From: Oribacterium sp. NK2B42
Lineage (GTDB): Bacteria > Bacillota > Clostridia > Lachnospirales > Lachnospiraceae
Direction of reading: 5' to 3'
Length of the DNA: 36,497 bases
Assembly: GCF_000424445.1 (NCBI RefSeq)
Contig: NZ_AUJX01000039.1
Location: 1 to 36,497 of the forward strand
The position numbers and the translations under genes were made by a program. Positions 14,514 through 23,247 of the stretch are shown here, piece by piece. The notes beneath the pieces were generated by a model that made no database searches, was not told where the DNA came from, and saw only the letters and a program-made list of their open reading frames with translations. Position 1 is the first letter of the stretch. Each line of letters begins with the position of its first letter.

Positions 14514-15929
14514 ATGAAACCATTTATGGACAAGGATTTCCTGCTTTCAACAGATGTAGCAAAGCAGCTTTATCACGACTATGCCGAGAATGCACCTATT
14601 CTTGACTACCACTGCCACATTAACCCACAGGAGATCGCTGAGGACCGTCAGTTCGATAACATTTTCCAGGTTTGGCTGGGCGGTGACCACTACAAGTGGA
14701 GACAGATGAGAACCAACGGTGTTCCTGAGGAGTACATCACAGGAGACAAGTCAGATCGTGAGAAGTTCCAGAAGTGGGCTGAGACCATGCCTAAGCTTAT
14801 CGGAAATCCTCTTTACCACTGGTCTCACCTTGAGCTCCGTAAGTATTTCGGATATGAGGGCTACCTCAACGGAGATACAGCCGAGGAGGTCTGGAATCTT
14901 TGCAATGAGAAGCTTCATCAGAAGTCAATGTCTGTAAGAAACATCATCAAGGCTTCCAATGTTACACTTATCTGCACAACAGATGATCCTGTTGATACAC
15001 TTGAGTGGCATCAGAAGATAAAGGATGATCCGACGTTTGACGTTCAGGTACTTCCCGCATGGAGACCTGACAAGGTTACAAATATCGAGAAGCCTGAGTT
15101 CCCTTCATATATGAAGAAGCTTTCAGAAAGATCCGGCATTGAGGTAAAGGATTTCGCATCCCTTAAGGAGGCTCTTAAGAACCGTCTTGATTTCTTCCAG
15201 TCCATGGGCTGCAAGGTTACCGACCATGCTCTTCGTTATGTTATGTATGCTCCTGCTACTGACGCAGAGGTTGATGAGATTCTCAAGAAGGGACTTAAGG
15301 GCGAGGCATTAACAGATCTTGAGTGTGCAAAGTACAGAACAGCTGAGATGCAGTTCCTTGCAAAGGAGTACAACAAGAGAGATCTCGTATTCCAGATCCA
15401 CTTCGGCTGTGTACGTGATAACAATGCTGATATGTATAACAAGCTTGGCGCTGATACAGGCTTTGATTCAGTTGATAACTACGCTCCCGCTGACCAGCTT
15501 GCTGCATTCTTCAATGCACTTTCAGCTACAGATGAGATTCCCAAGACCATCCTTTACTCACTGAATCCTTGCGATAATACAACAATTAACACCATCTGCG
15601 GCTGCTTCTGCAAGGCTCCGACTAAGAACCGTATCACTCAGGGTGCTGCATGGTGGTTCAATGATCACAAGCAGGGCATGACAGACCAGCTTATCAACTA
15701 CGCTAACCTGTCAACACTTGGAAACTTCAACGGAATGCTCACAGATTCACGTTCCTTCCTCTCCTACACACGTCACGACTACTTCCGTCGTATCCTTTGC
15801 GAGCTTATAGGAGGCTGGGTTGAGAACGGCGAGTATCCTTATGATAAGAAGGCACTTGAGGAGATCATCAAGGGTATCTCTTACAACAATGCTGCAAGAT
15901 ATTTTGGATTTGATCTTGAGCAGTGCTGA
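14514..15929 (+). CDS. uxaC: Glucuronate/galacturonate isomerase
   Basis: The protein has 471 residues, full length for the family. ATG 14514 follows GGAGGTAAGTTAAA. The N-terminal DYHCHI (H33, H35) is the metal-binding HxH of the amidohydrolase-like uronate isomerases. LGGDHYKWR near residue 55, CTTDDPVD near 160, QIHFG near 295 and the C-terminal SRSFLSYTRHDYFRR are family blocks. It interconverts glucuronate/fructuronate and galacturonate/tagaturonate in the cytoplasm. The neighbours lacI and kdgK belong to the same pathway; the dehydrogenase and dehydratase steps (UxuAB/UxaAB) are not in the window. Codon use is unusually uniform (AAG, CTT, GAG), suggesting high expression. Confidence 0.95.
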   Translation: MKPFMDKDFLLSTDVAKQLYHDYAENAPILDYHCHINPQEIAEDRQFDNIFQVWLGGDHYKWRQMRTNGVPEEYITGDKSDREKFQKWAETMPKLIGNPLYHWSHLELRKYFGYEGYLNGDTAEEVWNLCNEKLHQKSMSVRNIIKASNVTLICTTDDPVDTLEWHQKIKDDPTFDVQVLPAWRPDKVTNIEKPEFPSYMKKLSERSGIEVKDFASLKEALKNRLDFFQSMGCKVTDHALRYVMYAPATDAEVDEILKKGLKGEALTDLECAKYRTAEMQFLAKEYNKRDLVFQIHFGCVRDNNADMYNKLGADTGFDSVDNYAPADQLAAFFNALSATDEIPKTILYSLNPCDNTTINTICGCFCKAPTKNRITQGAAWWFNDHKQGMTDQLINYANLSTLGNFNGMLTDSRSFLSYTRHDYFRRILCELIGGWVENGEYPYDKKALEEIIKGISYNNAARYFGFDLEQC

Positions 15930-15936
15930 TAAGTAA

Positions 15937-15965
15937 AAAGAGCCGGTGCGAAGCACCGGCTCTTT
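15937..15965. terminator. Terminator between uxaC and rnpB, probably bidirectional
   Basis: A perfect 13-bp stem with a GAA loop (15937-15949, 15953-15965) ends in CTTT on the plus side and CTTTTTAC on the minus side. It ends both uxaC (plus) and rnpB (minus), which converge here. Confidence 0.85.
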
Positions 15966-15979
15966 AACTTTTAAAAACA

Positions 15980-16329
15980 ATCGAGTATCGTAATAAGCCG
16001 GGTTATGTATCAAGTGGTCATCTATCTAGGGCGTATGTCGCCATACGTCTCAATCAACCTACCCGGAAACTGACGAGCAGCCATATGTTTCCTATTTGGT
16101 CTTTCTTCAGATGGGGTTTATAATGCCACAGCTGTTACCAGCTGTGCGGTAGTCTCTTACACTGCCCTTTCACCCTTACCGGTCGAAGCCGGCGGTCTAC
16201 TCTCTGTTACACTTTCCTGTGCGTCACCGCAACCTGCCGTTAGCAGGCATCCTGCTCTGTGAAGCCCGGACTTTCCTCTCCCAGCCGGTTTCCCTTATAC
16301 TGGCAGCGACCACATCCGATACTCGAGCC
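15980..16329 (-). ncRNA. rnpB: RNase P RNA (class A type)
   Basis: On the minus strand a P1 helix is formed by CGAGTATCG (16325-16317) and CGATACTCG (15990-15982). The 5' part carries GAGGAAAGTCCGGGCT, the conserved P4 region; the 3' part ends with the matching TAACCCGGCTTA. The interior holds the GGTAAGGGTGAAA and ACAGAG elements typical of RNase P RNA. It is the ribozyme that matures tRNA 5' ends. The promoter is at 16333-16361 and the terminator at 15937-15965. The ends are estimated to within a few nucleotides. Confidence 0.95.
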
Positions 16330-16332
16330 TAT

Positions 16333-16361
16333 AGTCTACAATTAAATGGTTTACTTTGCAA
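16333..16361 (-). promoter_or_regulatory. Promoter of rnpB, abutting repeat element B
   Basis: On the minus strand TTGCAA (16361-16356), 17 nt, TAGACT (16338-16333). The -35 box touches the outer end of repeat element B at 16362, whose T-rich terminus takes the position of an upstream promoter element. Confidence 0.65.
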
Positions 16362-16707
16362 GGAAAAAATGCAAGGGATGGGTGGCGAGGAAAAAATGCA
16401 AGGAATGCGTGGCGGCCCACGAGATTGAAAGGACAGCCGGCTTGAAATGTTCGCCCCAGCTGCACTGACGTGCATCTGGTTCGTACATTTCAAGCCGGCT
16501 GTTCTTTCAACTCCATCAAGGAGAAAATGCCATTAGAATGCGCTACGCGCAGGCATTTTCGTTTGATTTCGGCTTACGCCGAAACAGCCTCGCCGCCTGG
16601 GGGCATCAGCATTTCTTACGAAACGCTGATAAAGCAAGCCTAGCCACACATCCCTTGCATTTTTTCCAATTCACGTATTGGCTGGCCGGATCCCTTGCAT
16701 TTTTTCC
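16362..16707 (-). repeat. Structured hairpin repeat element, copy B (nested, with duplicated ends)
   Basis: The inner element, 16389-16667 (279 bp), has terminal inverted repeats beginning GGAAAAAATGCAAGG. Its main stem is 26 bp (16425-16450 with 16485-16510) with one G-T pair, around a 34-nt tip identical to that of copy C. The three small hairpins of copy A follow at about 16521-16560, 16565-16582 and 16605-16630. A second left end (16362-16388) and a second right end (about 16683-16707) lie outside it, as if one element had entered another or the ends had been duplicated. It lies 57 bp after the kinase-gene stop codon and directly against the rnpB promoter. Confidence 0.85.
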
Positions 16708-16763
16708 AATTTACACAGTGACTATCCTAAATTAAGGTAACCGGCTTTCAATATTCACATTAT

Positions 16764-18416
16764 TTAGCCAACATCAAGGCAGCTGCCACCTATGAACTCG
16801 CGAATAATTGAATTCTGAGGTATCAGCTCGGGGCTGATGGGGAGGATGTAGTCCAGGAATTTCAGGAGACGCTTGGCTTCCTGGTATTCGGGATCGGTGG
16901 GTTTTATCTGGAAGAGTAAGGGGGCTGCGAAGATCTTCAGTACAGGGAGCTCGTAGATCATGCTGGAATTTACCATGACATCGGCTCTTTCCTGGTATGG
17001 GAAGATGTTCATGTTCTCGCCTCTTCGTACGTTTTCCCACATGGCGATGGTATCCTTTGCTTTATAGCCTCTGGTGCGGTTGTCACGCACTATACGTCTC
17101 AGGAGACGGCCGTCAGTTGTCGGGATGCGGTTGTGGCTGTCGACATTGACCTGGGTCAGGGCTGAGATATATATGCGGTATTTAGCGTCTTCCGATAAAG
17201 CATAGGACATTTCATCATTCAGGCAATGGATGCCTTCGATGACCAGAACGTCATTTGGTTTTAATCTGCAAAAATCACCCTTGTATTCTCTCTTTCCGGT
17301 GAAGAAATTGTACCTCGGGAGCTGAATGGTTTCTCCGTCCAGAAGCTTCAGCATATCATTGTTAAAAAGCTCCACATCCACACACTTTATGGATTCGAAA
17401 TCCTTTTTGCCGTTTTCATCCAGGGGAGCAAGTTCGCGGTCCCGGAAATAGTTATCGACGGAAATTGGATGAGGATTAAGTCCAAGGGCCCTCAGCTGAA
17501 TGCTGAGTCTTCTTGAAAAAGTGGTTTTTCCGGAGCTTGAGGGGCCCGCGATCATAACCACTTTTTTCTTCTTCTCTTCTATGTCCATAGCGATGTTGCC
17601 GATGGTTTTCTCGAACAGTGCCTCCTGCATGAGGATGAGGTCATCGGAGTGACCGTCCACTACCATTTCATTCAGTGATCCGATACAGGAGCAGCCGATT
17701 TTTTTTGCCCACTTTGAGGAGGTCTGCTGAACGTTATAGAGCTTATCAAAGGGGACAAAATCTGTTATCTTATCGGGTTCCTGACGGGATGGAAGGAGCA
17801 ATACAAACCCCTCTCCGTACGGTATAAGATCATAGAACTTTATATAGCCTGTACTCGGAACCATATAGCCATAGAAGTAATCCCTGAAGCCGTCCATGTC
17901 ATAAACATTAACATTGGCAGTCATACGGAAACGGAAAAGCTTTTCTTTACTGTGCATTCCGACCTTACGGAAAAAATCTCTGGCTTCGTTGGTTCTCATG
18001 GAGCTTTTTGTGATGGGGATATTCATCTCGTGATAAACGTCCATCTGATCCTTGACCTTTTTCAGAAGCTCAGGCGTGATTTCCACGCCTCCGTTCAGGT
18101 GACAGTAGTACCCGCGTCCCAGAGTATAATCTACTATAACTTCGAAACCTTTCACGTCGGAGCATAGCTTATAGAAAGCCTTCAGCATCATAAAGATGGC
18201 TGAACGCTCATAGGTCATCTGGCCTATTTTTGACCGTCCGGTTATGAATTGTATATTCCCGTCTTCCTTGCAGGGGTTAAAAAGCTCATATAATACGCTG
18301 TTAAATCTGGCAAGTAAGATATCTTCCTTGTAAAGTGACTGGAATTCCTTTGCCATATCAAGAAAGGTTGTGCCTTCCGGGAACTCATAGTTATCTCCGT
18401 TTAATGTAATGATCAT
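16764..18416 (-). CDS. Uridine kinase-like nucleoside kinase with N-terminal TGS/ThrRS-like region
   Basis: The protein has 550 residues from ATG 18416, which has GGAG 6 nt upstream; the frame runs 14 codons further without a ribosome site. Residues 1-60 look like a TGS domain (MIITLNGDNYEFPEGTTF). About 60-200 resembles the second domain of threonyl-tRNA synthetase (YTLGRGYYCHL). From about 285 there is a phosphoribulokinase/uridine-kinase domain with P-loop GPSSSGKTT, HPISVDNYF and VIEGIHCLN. This architecture is widespread in Clostridia and annotated as nucleoside kinase; uridine/cytidine phosphorylation is expected but not shown. The gene stands alone between a terminator (18457-18493) and repeat element B. 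Confidence 0.85.
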   Translation of the reverse strand: MIITLNGDNYEFPEGTTFLDMAKEFQSLYKEDILLARFNSVLYELFNPCKEDGNIQFITGRSKIGQMTYERSAIFMMLKAFYKLCSDVKGFEVIVDYTLGRGYYCHLNGGVEITPELLKKVKDQMDVYHEMNIPITKSSMRTNEARDFFRKVGMHSKEKLFRFRMTANVNVYDMDGFRDYFYGYMVPSTGYIKFYDLIPYGEGFVLLLPSRQEPDKITDFVPFDKLYNVQQTSSKWAKKIGCSCIGSLNEMVVDGHSDDLILMQEALFEKTIGNIAMDIEEKKKKVVMIAGPSSSGKTTFSRRLSIQLRALGLNPHPISVDNYFRDRELAPLDENGKKDFESIKCVDVELFNNDMLKLLDGETIQLPRYNFFTGKREYKGDFCRLKPNDVLVIEGIHCLNDEMSYALSEDAKYRIYISALTQVNVDSHNRIPTTDGRLLRRIVRDNRTRGYKAKDTIAMWENVRRGENMNIFPYQERADVMVNSSMIYELPVLKIFAAPLLFQIKPTDPEYQEAKRLLKFLDYILPISPELIPQNSIIREFIGGSCLDVG

Positions 18417-18456
18417 AATAAACTCCGTTCGTAAACAGCTGTTGGACTTGTTTTTC

Positions 18457-18493
18457 AAAAACAGGATTCCCCGGAAAGCTGCGGGAAATCCTG
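18457..18493 (-). terminator. Intrinsic terminator after the nif3 operon
   Basis: CAGGATT (18462-18468) pairs with AATCCTG (18487-18493), with further imperfect C/G pairing inside. On the minus strand five T residues follow (18461-18457). It is about 85 bp downstream of the nif3-like stop. Confidence 0.65.
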
Positions 18494-18578
18494 GGACAGT
18501 TATTTCTATAGTTGTTTTTAAGATGTGAAGTATATTGCTCTCATGAAATCCGGATCAATAAGCGGAGACTATGAAAAA

Positions 18579-19451
18579 TCACAGAGCCTTGGCCGGAAAA
18601 CGGTAGTAGTCCTTGACGATATCAGCCTCAGGAAAACTGTCTCTGAGGAAATTTCCGATATGCTCAACAAAGATGTGCTCCAGACCATAGTGTCCGGCAT
18701 CGATGAGACTTACACCTTCTTCGTTAAGATCGATTCCTTCATGATGTCCCATATCACCGCTTATAAATGCATCAACATGAAGAGACAATACTTCTTTAAG
18801 CTCGCTTCTGCCGGAACCCGGACAGCAGGCGATAGTTTTAATTGGTGCCCCTGCGTCATAAAAGCTTACAAACGGAAGGTCAAATTTTTCCTTCACAAGC
18901 TGAGCCAGTTCATCACAGGTCATGACATTGGGAAGCTTTGCAACAAATCCGATGCCATATTCTTTTATTTCGACAGTATTTCCGGAATTATCAGTTACGA
19001 GCTCCGGGGCAGAAATGCTGAGACCTTCCGGGGTTCCGTTTTCGTTACCCACGGGAACATATCCTGTGGGGTCCATGATCTTGGATTTCTCGAAGCCAAG
19101 TGTCTCGCATACTATGTCTCCCATGCCTCCGGGACAGCTGTCATAGTTTGTATGCATAGAATAAACAGCTACATCGTTATGAATCAGATCCATGAGCTTG
19201 ATTCCAAGAGCCGAGCTATCATTTATGCATTTGATTCCTTTAAAAATGATTGGGTGGTGAGTTACGATCATGTCGCAGCCGGATTCAATGGCTTCACTGA
19301 TTACATCCATGGTTGCGTCCAGTGCAACACATACTCTGAATACCTCTTTGTCTCTTCTGCCCACAAGAAGTCCGGGATTATCCCATTCGCAGGCTGATGC
19401 CGGTGGTGCCAAAAGGTCAAGTCTGTCTGCAATATCCCCTACTGTTAACAT
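18579..19451 (-). CDS. NIF3-like dinuclear metal protein (YqfO/YbgI family)
   Basis: The protein has 290 residues. The metal-binding blocks are THHPIIF near residue 64, SMHTNYD near 98, and DMGHHEGIDL with DAGHYGLEH near the C-terminus. The family forms toroidal hexamers with two metals per subunit. It is often annotated GTP cyclohydrolase I type 2, but its role is not settled. The start overlaps the trmK end by 7 bp, as in many Firmicutes, and the two are probably co-transcribed from the dnaG side. A long frame on the opposite strand (18525-19397) is its shadow. Confidence 0.88.
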   Translation of the reverse strand: MLTVGDIADRLDLLAPPASACEWDNPGLLVGRRDKEVFRVCVALDATMDVISEAIESGCDMIVTHHPIIFKGIKCINDSSALGIKLMDLIHNDVAVYSMHTNYDSCPGGMGDIVCETLGFEKSKIMDPTGYVPVGNENGTPEGLSISAPELVTDNSGNTVEIKEYGIGFVAKLPNVMTCDELAQLVKEKFDLPFVSFYDAGAPIKTIACCPGSGRSELKEVLSLHVDAFISGDMGHHEGIDLNEEGVSLIDAGHYGLEHIFVEHIGNFLRDSFPEADIVKDYYRFPAKAL

Positions 19452-20134
19452 AAGTACCCCTCCAATGCTTTTAAACAGTGTTTATGTGCTTCTTTTATTG
19501 ATTCATTCTGCGTTTTCTGAAGGATGCTTTCATACCGTTTCTTTTCTTTCAGAAGAAACTTATGAAGTGTTTCATCCTTCTTGTGCAGCAAGATTCCTCC
19601 GTAGATGAAGTCTTCTTCGTTTTTGTAGAAGTCTTCGCCTGATGGTTCCTCTTCCCTGGAACTATCAGCCGAAATAACAGTCATCACTGTGTAATATTTC
19701 CCATCCTCCATGAGCATCGCCTCGTCTCTTATGCTCATGCGGTTATCTATGAGAAAGTGCCGGAAATGTTCTATATCCGACTGTGGTGAAAGAATAAAAG
19801 TATCAAAATCCCGAAGGCGGTCCTGAAGTATCTTTTCCATCAGAAGTCCGCCCATGCCGGCAATGACTACAGTGTCTGCTTCGTGAGGCAAAACTTCTTT
19901 TAATCCATCACTGAGTCGTGTTTCTATTTTGTCCGCAAGACCGGCATTTATGATGTTGCTTTTTGCGGAACTGAGCGGTCCTTCATTGATGTCACAGGCG
20001 ATAGCCCTTTTGACCTTCCCCTTTAAAACCAGCTCTATGGAAACATAAGCATGATCACAGCCTATATCCGCCACGGTTTCCGAATCCGGAACCAGCTCCA
20101 CGATTTTTTTAAGTCTGTCAGGTAAATTGGTCAT
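19445..20134 (-). CDS. trmK: tRNA (adenine-22-N1)-methyltransferase
   Basis: The protein has 229 residues. It is a Rossmann-type SAM methyltransferase with VADIGCDHAYVSIEL near residue 20 as motif I. Further blocks are ACDINEGPL, VVIAGMGGLLM near 90 and LSPQSD near 115, the TrmK signature. It methylates A22 in the tRNA D-loop. Its ATG shares one base with the dnaG stop (TAATG), so translation is coupled and no separate strong ribosome site is present. Downstream it overlaps the nif3-like gene. Confidence 0.9.
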   Translation of the reverse strand: MTNLPDRLKKIVELVPDSETVADIGCDHAYVSIELVLKGKVKRAIACDINEGPLSSAKSNIINAGLADKIETRLSDGLKEVLPHEADTVVIAGMGGLLMEKILQDRLRDFDTFILSPQSDIEHFRHFLIDNRMSIRDEAMLMEDGKYYTVMTVISADSSREEEPSGEDFYKNEEDFIYGGILLHKKDETLHKFLLKEKKRYESILQKTQNESIKEAHKHCLKALEGYLC

Positions 20135-21897
20135 TATAGTTTAAGGTTCTGAAGATCCGACTGCTGCTTGAAAAGCTCTGTAAGTCTGTGCGGATCTACT
20201 TCGTTTTCTATTTTCGTATTAAGTGAGGTGAGTTTAATGTTTCTGATGATGTCTTCAAGCCCCCGCTTAAATTCATTTTCGTCGGTATCCTCCGAAAGAA
20301 GATTTCCGTTAAACATGCCTGCCACTCTCTCATAGTCTTCGTCGGAATCCCGGAACCGGTCAAGAATCTCATTGGCAGGAGTTTCGTTATAAACCATGGT
20401 GAGAACCGTTCCCATGATTTCATCACTCATATCCTCCGGAAGTATAAACTCATGTACCTTAGGAATAAGCTCCGGTTTTTCCTGAAGCCAGGTTATAAGC
20501 TGCTTCTCTGATTTCTGCAGAGCCGTTTCCTTCCTGCGAACCTTGTCCTCCTTTGGAGTGAAGTTTGTCTGAGTATACATCCTCTCATTAAGAGGTGATG
20601 ACTGACGTTCCCTGAGATCGCTCATGTTATTCACAAGCTTTCTCAGACTGTCAAGGTCGATAAGCTGCTCTCTTGCAACGGCCTTCACATAGTTTTCTCT
20701 TTCGATAGGTTCTTTTATGTCACTAAGCTTTGAGGCTACTTCATTTGTGTACTGTGTCATTCCGGCAGGATCAGAAAGATCGTAATCCTGCTTCATTACA
20801 TCTATGAGCCACAGGAAGCTGTTTTTGGCGTTGTCGATGCGATCCTGAAATGCCTCAACCCCCATGGCCTTTATAAACTCATCAGGATCCTTGTAGGGCT
20901 TCAGGTTTATGACTCTTGTGTTAATGCCTACGGTCCGAAGCATTGGCATGGCTCTTTTGGCTGCATTGATACCGGCACCGTCCGAGTCATAGGTTAATAT
21001 AACATCATCCACATATCGTTTTATAAGGCGGCACTGCTGGTCGGTAAGTGCGGTTCCGAGAGAGGCAACGGCATTGGTAAAGCCTGCCTGATGCATCTGG
21101 ATAACGTCCATGTAGCCTTCGCAAAGAATGAAATATTTCTTTCTGGATTTCTTTGCGTAACACAGACCGAAAAGGTTTCTTGATTTTTCAAAGAGCTTTG
21201 TCTCGGGACTGTTCAGGTATTTCGGTTCTCCGTCACCGAGAACACGGCCTCCGAAACCTATAACCCTGTTATTGGCATCCATGATAGGGAATATGACACG
21301 GTTAAAGAACTTGTCATAGATTCCTTTTTCCGAGTAATTAATAAGTCCGGACTGATGGAGTAAATCCTCGGAATATCCTGCGGACTTAAGGTACTGGTAG
21401 AGTCCGTCTCTGGTCTGATCCGCATAGCCGAGCCCCCAAAGCCGTAAGGTCTCATCACTGAGCTCACGCTTCTTGAAATAGTTCATGCCGATCTGGCCTT
21501 TTTTGTCTCTCAGGGCATTATAAAAATAAACCGCAGCCTTTTTGTTAATGTCAAGGAGCTGAACCCTGAGGTCATTTTCCTTTTTTTCTTCCTCCGACTG
21601 ATTTATCTCGGGAAGCTTATAGCCTACATCATCCGCTACTTTTCGGATAGCCTCGGGAAAAGTAAGGTTCTCGTATTCCATGGTGAATCGGATCACATCT
21701 CCGCCCTTACCGCAGCCGAAGCAGTGAAATATCTGCATTCTGGGGTTAACGGAAAAGGATGGAGTTTTTTCGCCGTGGAATGGGCACAGCCCAAAGTAAT
21801 TGGCTCCCTTTTTCTTTAAATTCACGTACTTTCCGACCACGTCAACTATATCTGCCCGTGACCGGAGTTCCTGAAGTATTTCATCAGAATAACGCAA
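20134..21897 (-). CDS. dnaG: DNA primase
   Basis: The protein has 587 residues from TTG 21897. I prefer this to ATG 21912 because AGGAGA lies 6 nt upstream of the TTG and the product then begins RYSDEI as in relatives. The CHC2 zinc finger uses C38, H41, C59 and C62. The catalytic TOPRIM core has LCEGYMDVIQMHQ and LTYDSDGAG, followed by KDPDEF. The C-terminal helicase-binding region is poorly conserved, as usual. It makes RNA primers at the replication fork. In many Firmicutes rpoD follows dnaG; here trmK follows directly with a one-base overlap. Confidence 0.95.
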   Translation of the reverse strand: MRYSDEILQELRSRADIVDVVGKYVNLKKKGANYFGLCPFHGEKTPSFSVNPRMQIFHCFGCGKGGDVIRFTMEYENLTFPEAIRKVADDVGYKLPEINQSEEEKKENDLRVQLLDINKKAAVYFYNALRDKKGQIGMNYFKKRELSDETLRLWGLGYADQTRDGLYQYLKSAGYSEDLLHQSGLINYSEKGIYDKFFNRVIFPIMDANNRVIGFGGRVLGDGEPKYLNSPETKLFEKSRNLFGLCYAKKSRKKYFILCEGYMDVIQMHQAGFTNAVASLGTALTDQQCRLIKRYVDDVILTYDSDGAGINAAKRAMPMLRTVGINTRVINLKPYKDPDEFIKAMGVEAFQDRIDNAKNSFLWLIDVMKQDYDLSDPAGMTQYTNEVASKLSDIKEPIERENYVKAVAREQLIDLDSLRKLVNNMSDLRERQSSPLNERMYTQTNFTPKEDKVRRKETALQKSEKQLITWLQEKPELIPKVHEFILPEDMSDEIMGTVLTMVYNETPANEILDRFRDSDEDYERVAGMFNGNLLSEDTDENEFKRGLEDIIRNIKLTSLNTKIENEVDPHRLTELFKQQSDLQNLKL

Positions 21898-22035
21898 GGT
21901 GAATCTCCTCATCTATTAACGCTGCTTTTGGAGCCTTGATATCTGACACACAGATGCACCTCTGACCGACTCTTCAAAGCATGTTTTTTTTGTTATTTTT
22001 GGCTGACAAATGTATGTCGGTCTATCCGGCTCCTG

Positions 22036-23094
22036 TTAGAATTTCTGCCATCCTATGGGGACAAAATATTCTTTAAATTTGTATATACAGTAATCATCCG
22101 TCATGCCGGCAATGTAATCACATACACTTCGTTCATGTGCCAGCAGGATTTTGTTTTCTTTATCAGGGTCATCTTTACTGATGCCTGAAAGGGCATTCTC
22201 AAGCATAACCATGTACTCTTTTGTCATGGACTCGGGATTATCCATGTAATATTTAAAAAGAAGTCTGATCATGCGATGAACCTTGACTTCCTCTTTTTTT
22301 GCCTCACCACCCATATATACATGGTTAAACATCCACATACGAAGTGACTGCATAGCCTTTTCGGTGGTTGGTGACATACTGAGTTCAGTTTTATCTTTGG
22401 AACTGTATATCACATCGTGGATAAGCGTGTTAAGTCGTTCCTTTACCGAGTGTCCGAGAACATCTGTTATCTCCCGCGGGATCTCTTCTTCTTTCATGAG
22501 TCCGGCCCGGATGGAATCATCGGTGTCATGATTGATATAGGCAATCTTATCTGCGAAACGAACTGCCTGTCCTTCAAGTGTATGTGGATGACCGGAGGTA
22601 CGGTGATTAAGGATACCGTCACGTACTTCTTTTGTAAGGTTCAGTCCCTTTCCTCCTTTTTCAAGGACCTCTACAACACGTACACTCTGTTCAACATGTG
22701 AGAAGCCGTTGTGGCAAAGCTCATTAAGAATTCGTTCTCCGCTGTGTCCAAAAGGTGTATGGCCGAGATCATGTCCCAGAGCTATGGCTTCAATTAGATC
22801 TTCATTGAGTCTTAAGGCTTTTCCAAAGGTGCGGGCAATCTGACTTACCTCCAGGGTATGGGTAAGTCTGGTGCGGTAATGGTCTCCTTCGGGTGCGATA
22901 AATACCTGTGTTTTGTGTTTAAGTCTTCTGAAGGCTTTGCAATGTATGATCCGGTCTCTGTCACGTTCGTAGCAGGGGCGGATGTCATCCGGATCTTCAT
23001 ATGTATCACGGCCTGAGGACTCGGCTGACAGGGCTGCATAGGGTGACAATGTGATCCGCTCAAGTTCTTCAAGTTCTTCACGTATACAGCTCAT
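22036..23094 (-). CDS. dgt: dGTP triphosphohydrolase-like HD-domain protein
   Basis: The protein has 352 residues. ATG 23094 has GGGGGA just upstream. HD-domain residues occur in TRLTHTLEVSQIAR, ALGHDLGHTPFGHSGE and DKIAYINHDTDD, the H...HD...D pattern of dNTP triphosphohydrolases. The N-terminal RDRIIHCKAFRRLKHKTQVF is characteristic of the bacterial dGTPase-like group. Substrate range is not visible; such proteins cleave dNTPs to nucleoside and triphosphate. It lies 138 bp upstream of dnaG, a common arrangement, and could be the first gene of the dgt-dnaG-trmK-nif3 unit. Confidence 0.9.
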   Translation of the reverse strand: MSCIREELEELERITLSPYAALSAESSGRDTYEDPDDIRPCYERDRDRIIHCKAFRRLKHKTQVFIAPEGDHYRTRLTHTLEVSQIARTFGKALRLNEDLIEAIALGHDLGHTPFGHSGERILNELCHNGFSHVEQSVRVVEVLEKGGKGLNLTKEVRDGILNHRTSGHPHTLEGQAVRFADKIAYINHDTDDSIRAGLMKEEEIPREITDVLGHSVKERLNTLIHDVIYSSKDKTELSMSPTTEKAMQSLRMWMFNHVYMGGEAKKEEVKVHRMIRLLFKYYMDNPESMTKEYMVMLENALSGISKDDPDKENKILLAHERSVCDYIAGMTDDYCIYKFKEYFVPIGWQKF

Positions 23095-23247
23095 AGTGTC
23101 CCCCAGATTATAAAAAATTTATAAATATATGATACCATTTTGGAGCTCAATCCGCAATATATTGGGAGCATCTGTGCATGAAACACTACAGAGTGTAAGG
23201 CGATTGTAATGCAATTTTTTAAATTCGTAAGGTTGTGGAATGGGACA

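Noticed and set aside
18525-19397. 290-codon open frame on the plus strand opposite the nif3-like gene
   Set aside because: It lies wholly antisense to a gene with clear metal-binding family motifs and has no ribosome site or recognisable domain; it is a coding shadow.
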